8,224 bases of DNA from positions 1 to 8,224 of the forward strand of contig JAHENO010000250.1 in assembly GCA_018609945.1 (NCBI GenBank), in the 5' to 3' direction. The stretch comes from Haloarculaceae archaeon (GTDB taxonomy: Archaea; Halobacteriota; Halobacteria; Halobacteriales; Haloarculaceae). The position numbers were made by a program, and so were the translations under genes. Positions 1 to 4,349 of this stretch are shown piece by piece. The number at the start of each line of letters is the position of its first letter. Within the stretch, counting starts at the first letter, position 1. Under the pieces are notes generated by a model. It worked only from the letters and a program-made list of their open reading frames with translations, did not search any database and was not told the DNA's origin.

Positions 1-1462
1 CGTAGATCTCGAAGGCGGCCTCTCCGATGTCGATCAGATCGGCGTCGGGCATGAACTCCCGGACACGTTCGACGGCGTCCTCGGCACCGTCGCGCGACTC
101 GTAGCCGCCGCTATCGACCTTGACCTTGCCGTCGCCGCCTGCCAGCCGCCACCGGAATCCCCCGGCCCCGTCCTCGTAGACTTCGATCTCCATCTTACCG
201 ATTCCCTCGCGGATGCGGTTGATCGCACGGCGCGCACTGCCGCGAGTCGCGTATCCCTCGCCACTGCTCGCGAGGATGTTGCCGTTGCGGTGACGCAGCC
301 GCCAGCGCCACTTGCCACCCTGGTCCTCGTAGACCTCGATCGTGGTCGGGTCGGGCTGTAGATACTCCGCCGGCCCGACGTACTCCCGGATGCCCTCGAC
401 CGCGGTTTCGACCCCGTCACGGGAGGCGTATCCCTCGCGGCCGTCAGCGATGATGTGCCCGTTGTCGTGGCGGAGCCGCCAGCGGTACTCCCTGCGTTCG
501 TCCTCGTAGACTTCGAAGGTTGCCGTGCTCTGCCCGTCATCGGTGGAGACGAATCCGGGGTCGGTTTCGGTCTCGGTCTCGGTTTCCGCCTCGGGGATGT
601 CAGCTTCGTTTTCGACGAGCAAGAGTGTCGCACCGAGCGCGTCACGCCGGACTGCCTTTATTCCCTGCTGGGCGTCGTGTTTGCGGGCGTAGCCCTGGCT
701 GCCGTCGGCGATGATGTTGCCGTTGCGGTGGCGGAGCCGCCAGCGCCACTTGCCGCCCCGGTCCTCGTAGAGCTCGAACTGTGCCTGGCTGGCCTTGTGC
801 TCGCTGATCACAGCCGCGAGGTCGGCTTCGTCAGCCTCTCTCTCTGCAAGACTGTCCTGCAACTGTGCGACCTCGTCTTCGAGTTCGGCGTTCTTGCTCT
901 CGGTGTCCGAGAGAGCGTCTTGGAGGGTCGCAATCCTCTCGACGAGTTCAGCTTCGCTGGTTTCGGAGCCCTCGAGCGTTTCCCGGAGTTCGTCGAGTTC
1001 CGCCTGGAGATCCGACATCTCCGCTTCGAGTTCCTCACGATCTGTCAGGATCGGCACGAAGGCACCGCCGACCGCGATGACGAGGAGCCCGAGCGAGTAC
1101 AGTCCGATGACGCTCTGTGCCTGCGGACGCCAGCCCGGATACACGGCCACGAACCACACCACTCCGACGAGCGAGATGGCTGCACCCACGTAGACGAGCC
1201 ACGTCGCCCACTGCTGTAACGGCAGTCGGATGGTGGGGCCCGCGATCAACAGGACGAGGCCGATCCCGACCATGACGACTGGCCACTGTGGAACCGATCC
1301 GGTGAGATTGGTCGTGATGAGCCACCCGATGCCGACGAACCCGAGAATCAGACCCAGCACGAAGGTCCAGTATCCGCGAGCCTCGTCGCCCGTCGAGGGG
1401 GTGCCGATGCGGCGTTTGTACACGGCTGTCAGCGGATCGTCAGTCGAGGTTTTGGATGCCAT
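1..1462 (-). CDS. Membrane-anchored coiled-coil protein with UPF0339/DUF1508 repeats (3' end outside window)
   Basis: The reading frame stays open from the ATG at 1462 to the left edge, giving 487 visible residues. Four hydrophobic segments lie at about residues 31-51, 60-78, 85-108 and 117-139. An acidic, heptad-like stretch (about 142-222) follows, probably a coiled coil. Then come four repeats of about 47 residues, at about 228-272, 315-361, 374-421 and 425-471, each with a FEVYED-like start, a WRWRL core and a G-Y-x-(S/T)-(R/K) motif. Residues 484-487 (FEIY) open a fifth. A Thr-Glu run (294-300) separates repeats 1 and 2. The repeats match the UPF0339/DUF1508 family (E. coli YegP has two), whose biochemical role is not settled. 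I infer a membrane sensor or scaffold with a cytoplasmic repeat array; no catalytic motif is visible. In-frame starts at 1522 (ATG) and 1477 (GTG) would lengthen it, but 1462 leaves room for the promoter and gives a plausible N-terminus (MASKTSTDDPL). Confidence 0.9.
   Translation of the reverse strand, partial: MASKTSTDDPLTAVYKRRIGTPSTGDEARGYWTFVLGLILGFVGIGWLITTNLTGSVPQWPVVMVGIGLVLLIAGPTIRLPLQQWATWLVYVGAAISLVGVVWFVAVYPGWRPQAQSVIGLYSLGLLVIAVGGAFVPILTDREELEAEMSDLQAELDELRETLEGSETSEAELVERIATLQDALSDTESKNAELEDEVAQLQDSLAEREADEADLAAVISEHKASQAQFELYEDRGGKWRWRLRHRNGNIIADGSQGYARKHDAQQGIKAVRRDALGATLLLVENEADIPEAETETETETDPGFVSTDDGQSTATFEVYEDERREYRWRLRHDNGHIIADGREGYASRDGVETAVEGIREYVGPAEYLQPDPTTIEVYEDQGGKWRWRLRHRNGNILASSGEGYATRGSARRAINRIREGIGKMEIEVYEDGAGGFRWRLAGGDGKVKVDSGGYESRDGAEDAVERVREFMPDADLIDIGEAAFEIY
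2..781 (-). repeat. Array of UPF0339/DUF1508 coding repeats
   Basis: Repeat 1 is encoded by about 647-781, repeat 2 by 380-520, repeat 3 by 200-343 and repeat 4 by 50-190; repeat 5 begins at 2-13 and runs off the window. Repeats 1 and 3 are nearly the same at DNA level: 713-777 aligned with 275-339 shows five mismatches in 65 bases by my count. Repeat 2 resembles them less and repeat 4 is the most divergent (WRWRLAGGDGK in place of WRWRLRHRNGN). Spacing is uneven: 42 residues between repeats 1 and 2, about 12 between 2 and 3, and 3 between 3 and 4. Confidence 0.85.
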
Positions 1463-1472
1463 TGGAGCGCTA

Positions 1473-1487
1473 CTCACTCCTCGTGAG
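1473..1487 (-). promoter_or_regulatory. Small leader hairpin presenting a Shine-Dalgarno-like loop
   Basis: On the minus strand the leader reads CTCAC-GAGGA-GTGAG, a 5-bp perfect stem with the purine-rich GAGGA in its loop. It ends 10 bases before the ATG at 1462. The GGAG core is about 14 bases from that ATG, longer than an ideal Shine-Dalgarno spacing. The stem is short, so it may be chance. If real, it would display or mask a ribosome binding site on a leadered transcript. Confidence 0.3.
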
Positions 1488-1536
1488 ACAGTCGGTCCTA
1501 CGCAGGTGAAACGGTTTGTCATGGCATACCATGGAA

Positions 1537-1544
1537 GTTATACC
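1537..1544 (-). promoter_or_regulatory. Probable TATA box for the UPF0339-repeat gene
   Basis: The minus strand reads GGTATAAC here. An archaeal start about 25-28 bases downstream would fall near 1513-1516, giving a leader of about 50 bases to the ATG at 1462. That argues against the ATG at 1522, which would lie upstream of the predicted transcript start. A second minus-strand box, CATATAAATA at 1608-1617, is a better TATA match but would give a leader of about 120 bases, so it remains an alternative. Confidence 0.45.
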
Positions 1545-1624
1545 CCGGATCCAGCGGCTTGCTGCTCTCAACAGGGCCACACACGGCAATGTCCTCGTCC
1601 TGACTAGATATTTATATGTGATAA

Positions 1625-1638
1625 TATGCATATGCATA
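1625..1638. promoter_or_regulatory. 14-base perfect palindrome next to the TATA box; candidate operator
   Basis: TATGCATATGCATA is its own reverse complement over all 14 bases. It ends at the base before GATATAAGG, so it covers the position where TFB contacts the BRE of the plus-strand promoter. A dimeric regulator bound here could block or recruit the transcription machinery. The surroundings (1603-1650) are AT-rich within a GC-rich window, which raises the chance of accidental palindromes. No regulator gene is visible nearby. Confidence 0.4.
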
Positions 1639-1647
1639 GATATAAGG
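1639..1647 (+). promoter_or_regulatory. TATA box for the 45-residue membrane protein gene
   Basis: GATATAAGG has its TATA core centred about 27 bases before the ATG at 1670. This is the spacing expected of a leaderless haloarchaeal transcript starting at or beside the start codon. No Shine-Dalgarno sequence suitably placed before the ATG is visible, which fits. The match also supports 1670 over the out-of-frame ATG at 1666. Confidence 0.6.
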
Positions 1648-1669
1648 GTATGAGGACTGTTGACAATGT

Positions 1670-1807
1670 ATGGCGACCGAAAAGGCCCAGAAGCAAACGA
1701 CCGACAGCGCGCACGAACAGATGTTCTCGAACTGGGTGTACCAGATTCCGGGCTTGCTGCTCATGGCCGGCGGATTCGGCGCACTCCTGTTCATGTCCCT
1801 CACCTGA
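1670..1807 (+). CDS. Small single-span membrane protein, 45 residues, unrecognised
   Basis: The frame runs from the ATG at 1670 to the TGA ending at 1807. The first 21 residues are polar and charged (MATEKAQKQTTDSAHEQMF). A hydrophobic segment follows at about residues 22-44 (starting WVYQIPGLLLMAGG), and the protein ends one residue later in Thr. There is no signal cleavage site and no lipobox Cys. This is the only plus-strand gene in the window. It has a well-placed TATA box for a leaderless transcript and a good amphipathic-then-hydrophobic layout, which together make it more believable than its length alone would. I do not recognise the family. Small single-span subunits of respiratory or transport complexes look like this, but nothing in the neighbourhood points to such a complex. 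It is convergent with the gene at 1954-3429 and divergent from the UPF0339-repeat gene. Confidence 0.72.
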   Translation: MATEKAQKQTTDSAHEQMFSNWVYQIPGLLLMAGGFGALLFMSLT

Positions 1808-1841
1808 GGGTCGTTTCACAGCGGGATAGCGCGGATACCAC

Positions 1842-1882
1842 CCGCTCCGGGCGAGAGCGGACGTTCCGTACAGAACGTCTGC
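1842..1882. terminator. Two overlapping hairpins in the convergent intergenic gap
   Basis: The first stem pairs CCGCTC (1842-1847) with GAGCGG (1855-1860) around a 7-base loop. The second pairs 1857-1866 with 1873-1882 around a 6-base loop: ten pairs, one of them G-U. The arms share 1857-1860, so only one can form at a time. The core GACGTTCCGTACAGAACGTC (1860-1879) is also a DNA near-palindrome with one mismatched pair. The site lies 35 bases past the small gene's stop and about 72 bases past the stop of the gene at 1954-3429. No T-rich tract follows on either strand, so a classical terminator is not clear; transcript-end stabilisation or a protein binding site are alternatives. Confidence 0.35.
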
Positions 1883-1953
1883 CCGACTCATCGCGATCAG
1901 GCGTCCCCGTTCTGCCGGACTCGACACGCCAGCGAGCGGTGTGCCAACCGTCC

Positions 1954-3429
1954 TCAGCCGGTGGCGTTCTCGGGCGCTGGCGTGGACTCCTCGGTGGGTG
2001 TGGACCCGTCGTCGGTCGACGTAGCGTTCTCGTCGGTGGGCGTGGGCGCGTCGGTCCCGTTGTCCGGGGCGGGCGTCGTGGTGGCGTTCGCCGCCTTGAC
2101 CGGGGCCGCGTCGACCCACGCCGGCCGGTCGACGGTCGTCTCGCCGACGTCGGTCACGCGGAGTTCGTAACTCGCCGAGAGGTTCCCGTAGCCCGTCAGC
2201 TGGGGGGAGAACCCGTATGACCAGCTGGCCCGCGTGACCAGGCCGTCCTCGCGGACGTCGAAACTCCCGGCGGTGTTCCGGATGAGTGTGGCCGAGTTGC
2301 CCTCGGTGACGACGTAAGTGGTCGACGTCCCGTTGGACGTCCGGTAGTCGGCGACGGACGCGTTCCGGACGTCCAGAAAGACCGCCAGGAACCTGGTGTG
2401 GCCAGCTAGGTACCGGTCGTAGGAGATGATGACGCTCCGTTCGACCCCGTCGTCGGTGCGCTCGAACCTGGCCGAGCCGTTCGCGTAGACGTCGGTGTCT
2501 GCGATGGCGGGAACGGGCGCCTGGAGCGTCCCGCGACGCCTGACGTCGACGCTGTAGCGGGTCTCGTTCTCGACGCGGATCGTCTCGGTGTGGACGCCCG
2601 TCGGCCGGCCGTCTTGCCGCTCCTGGTAGGTCAGCGTCAGCCGGTAGGAGGTGTTCTCGAGGATCGACCCGTGGGCGTCGACGAGCGCGGCCCGGTCGAT
2701 GTCTCCCGAACGGTTGAGTCCCGGCGGCAGGTCGCTATCGGCCACGTCGGGTGCCGGTGCCGGCACGGGCGTCGCCGTCGGGGCCGTCGAGGGCGTCTCG
2801 GTCGGCTGTACTCCGGCGATCCCCTGAGACGGCGGCGTCGGCGTCCCGGCCTCGGCGGCCGGTTCGGTCCCTTCGGTCGGTTCGGCCCCCAGTTGGTCGG
2901 CGACGGCGACAGCGAGGCCGCCGGCGACCGCGAGCACCAGCACCGCCGCCAGCACCACCTGCGAGCGCCCGAACACAGCCGCAAGCGGTGTTGCCCCGAG
3001 GCCGGCAGGGGCCGCGGCGTCCGTGCTCCCGGTCGCGCCCTCTTCCACGTCGGGGTCGGGTGGCGACCACCCGAAGTGCGAGCGGAGCAACCCCCGGGCC
3101 GTCGAACGGTCGATGGCGTAGGCGAGTTGCCGGCCGAGCGCCGCCGCGTCGAGGACGTCGACGTCGGAGTCCTCGGGGACGGTGGTCCCGACGGGCGCGA
3201 CGACCGCGTCGGCCCAGGCGAGCAGGTCGGGGTCCGGAGGACCGTCGGCCGGATGGACGACGCCGACGCGGCGCTCGCCGTCGTCGCTGGACGCCACGAA
3301 CCGTCCCTTGTCCCGGCGCTCGACCGCCCACCCCCGTGCCTCGTGGAGGGCGACGGCGAAGTCCACCACCGTCTCGGGGTCGGCCCCGCGACACAGGTCC
3401 GCGAGCGGCGCGTCCGCGACCGAGGACAT
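1954..3429 (-). CDS. Membrane protein: cytoplasmic nuclease-fold-like domain, one span, sequon-rich external domain
   Basis: This 491-residue protein has four parts. Residues about 17-119 form a globular domain (motifs FAVALHEARGW and DVDVLDAAALGRQL) that vaguely recalls degenerate Mrr-type restriction-endonuclease-fold domains. No D/E-x-K catalytic motif is visible, so any nuclease activity is doubtful. Residues 157-178 are a membrane span. A Thr/Pro linker covers 181-232. The external domain, from about 243, resembles haloarchaeal lipoprotein-type domains of the DUF7537 sort (LVDAHGSILENTSYRLTLTY); this assignment is from memory. The last 44 residues are a Thr/Pro/Asp tail. There are eleven N-x-S/T sequons, all after the span, and no Asn at all before residue 239, which fits an N-in, C-out topology with outside glycosylation. 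It lacks a lipobox. The ATG at 3429 has a TATA box 27 bases upstream; the frame stays open further upstream, but only as a shadow of truA. Function unknown. Confidence 0.85.
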   Translation of the reverse strand: MSSVADAPLADLCRGADPETVVDFAVALHEARGWAVERRDKGRFVASSDDGERRVGVVHPADGPPDPDLLAWADAVVAPVGTTVPEDSDVDVLDAAALGRQLAYAIDRSTARGLLRSHFGWSPPDPDVEEGATGSTDAAAPAGLGATPLAAVFGRSQVVLAAVLVLAVAGGLAVAVADQLGAEPTEGTEPAAEAGTPTPPSQGIAGVQPTETPSTAPTATPVPAPAPDVADSDLPPGLNRSGDIDRAALVDAHGSILENTSYRLTLTYQERQDGRPTGVHTETIRVENETRYSVDVRRRGTLQAPVPAIADTDVYANGSARFERTDDGVERSVIISYDRYLAGHTRFLAVFLDVRNASVADYRTSNGTSTTYVVTEGNSATLIRNTAGSFDVREDGLVTRASWSYGFSPQLTGYGNLSASYELRVTDVGETTVDRPAWVDAAPVKAANATTTPAPDNGTDAPTPTDENATSTDDGSTPTEESTPAPENATG

Positions 3430-3452
3430 GCCCCCACTATGGGTTCCGGCGG

Positions 3453-3460
3453 CATATACC
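3453..3460 (-). promoter_or_regulatory. TATA box for the gene at 1954-3429
   Basis: The minus strand reads GGTATATG, starting right after the truA stop codon. Its TATAT core is centred 27 bases before the ATG at 3429, which fits a leaderless transcript. It fills most of the 31-base gap, suggesting transcription independent of truA, though read-through cannot be excluded. Confidence 0.55.
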
Positions 3461-4255
3461 TCACCGGTCCGCGAGCGTGCCGGCCACGCGGGCCAGGGTG
3501 GCGTGCTTGACCTGCCGCGCCTCGAAGACCTCGCGGGCGCTCTCTGCTGCCGCCTCGTCGACGTCGAACGCGAGGTCGGGATAGACGACCGCCGCCAGCA
3601 CGAGCGGGTACGCCGGTGCCGGGGAGATTCCGTCGGGCCCCGACAGCGGTTCGGCGGCGAGGGCGCGCTCGATCCGGTCGAAGGAGTCGCCGCGAGCGAC
3701 GTCGGCCACGAGCGAGACGGCGCGGCGGACGAACTGGCGGGGGAACCCACCAGCCCGGAACGACAACACGAGGAACGGATCGTCGTGCTCGAGTTCGGTC
3801 GAGAGGTCCCGGACCGTACCGGTCTCGTCGTGCGTGAGGTTGTGGAAATCGTGTTCGCCCGCGAGCGCGTCGAGGGCGCGACGGGCGCGGTGGACGGGCG
3901 CGTCGGGGGCGTGCAGGAAGTAGGTGTACTCCCGGGCACTCGCGTCGTGGGTCGCGTGGAACTCCTCGGACGCCTCGGCGCTCGCCCACGCACGCACGTC
4001 GGCGGGCAATTCGCCGTTCAGGGCCGCCGGCGTCAGCCAGGTCGGTGCCTCGAAGCCGACCGTCTGGGCGACCGCCGAGACGCCGGCGTCGGTCCGGCCC
4101 GCCGCCGCGTACCCCGCCGGAACGCCCTGCTCCCCGTGGAGGACGTCGAGTTCCCGGAGCGCGTCCAGGATGGCGTCCTCGACGGTCGGGACATCGGGCT
4201 GGCGCTGGAAGCCGTGGTAGGGCCGGCCGTCGTAGGCGATCCGGTAGGCGCGCAC
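3461..4255 (-). CDS. truA: tRNA pseudouridine(38-40) synthase TruA
   Basis: TruA converts uridines 38-40 in the tRNA anticodon stem-loop to pseudouridine and acts in the cytoplasm. From the GTG at 4255 the protein has 264 residues, normal for the family. The N-terminus VRAYRIAYDGRPYHGFQRQP is the usual TruA opening. The catalytic Asp is D56 within AAGRTDAGVSAV. SAREYTYFL (106-114), HDFHNLT (135-141) and FPRQFVRRAVSLV (171-183) match later conserved blocks. An ATG at 4300 would add 15 residues (MAARAVKCPRSRVHG), but these lie before the conserved opening and would place the start upstream of the likely promoter box, so GTG 4255 is preferred. The gene is followed after 31 bases by the membrane protein gene and preceded by the PQQ-repeat lipoprotein gene, 93 bases away. 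No truncation or missing catalytic residue is seen. Confidence 0.96.
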   Translation of the reverse strand: MRAYRIAYDGRPYHGFQRQPDVPTVEDAILDALRELDVLHGEQGVPAGYAAAGRTDAGVSAVAQTVGFEAPTWLTPAALNGELPADVRAWASAEASEEFHATHDASAREYTYFLHAPDAPVHRARRALDALAGEHDFHNLTHDETGTVRDLSTELEHDDPFLVLSFRAGGFPRQFVRRAVSLVADVARGDSFDRIERALAAEPLSGPDGISPAPAYPLVLAAVVYPDLAFDVDEAAAESAREVFEARQVKHATLARVAGTLADR

Positions 4256-4279
4256 ACCGTGCACTCGGCTCCGCGGACA

Positions 4280-4287
4280 CTTAACGG
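4280..4287 (-). promoter_or_regulatory. Weak TATA-like box for truA
   Basis: The minus strand reads CCGTTAAG, the only AT-rich spot in a very GC-rich 93-base gap. TTAAG is centred 27 bases before the GTG at 4255. The match is poor as a TATA box, but its spacing agrees with the leaderless pattern of the neighbours and helps choose the start. Confidence 0.4.
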
Positions 4288-4328
4288 CTCGCGCCGCCAC
4301 GCTGGCGACCCGCTACCGCCTGCCGACG

Positions 4329-4349
4329 GCGGCCCCGCTCGTGGGCCGC
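4329..4349 (-). terminator. GC-only hairpin at the stop codon of the PQQ-repeat gene
   Basis: GCGGCCC (4329-4335) and GGGCCGC (4343-4349) form a perfect 7-bp stem with a 7-base loop. The upstream arm in the transcript begins with the last base of the TAG stop (4349-4351). No T-tract follows, so it may stabilise the transcript end or cause pausing and not be a canonical terminator. GC-rich sequence makes chance stems common. Confidence 0.3.

Noticed and set aside
34..645. Minus-strand open frame (203 codons) within the repeat region
   Set aside because: It is a Ser/Thr/Arg-rich shift of the true frame. The real frame shows WRWRL repeats and is open to the window edge.
455..1219. Plus-strand open frame (254 codons) opposite the UPF0339-repeat gene
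   Set aside because: Its periodic hydrophobic translation mirrors the repeats on the other strand, which carry clear family motifs.
1603..1650. AT-rich patch as a replication origin
   Set aside because: There are no origin repeats and no orc/cdc6 gene nearby; a divergent promoter region explains the AT content.
1890..1897. ATCGCGAT 8-base palindrome in the convergent gap
   Set aside because: It is too short to be meaningful and does not extend on either side.
2637..4280. Minus-strand open frame (547 codons) across truA and the membrane protein gene
   Set aside because: Its translation is almost entirely Arg/Pro/Gly low complexity, while the other frames encode TruA motifs and a coherent membrane protein.
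4316..4332. CCGCC/GGCGG stem after the PQQ-repeat gene
   Set aside because: It is a five-pair stem in very GC-rich sequence that competes with the better hairpin at 4329-4349; likely chance.
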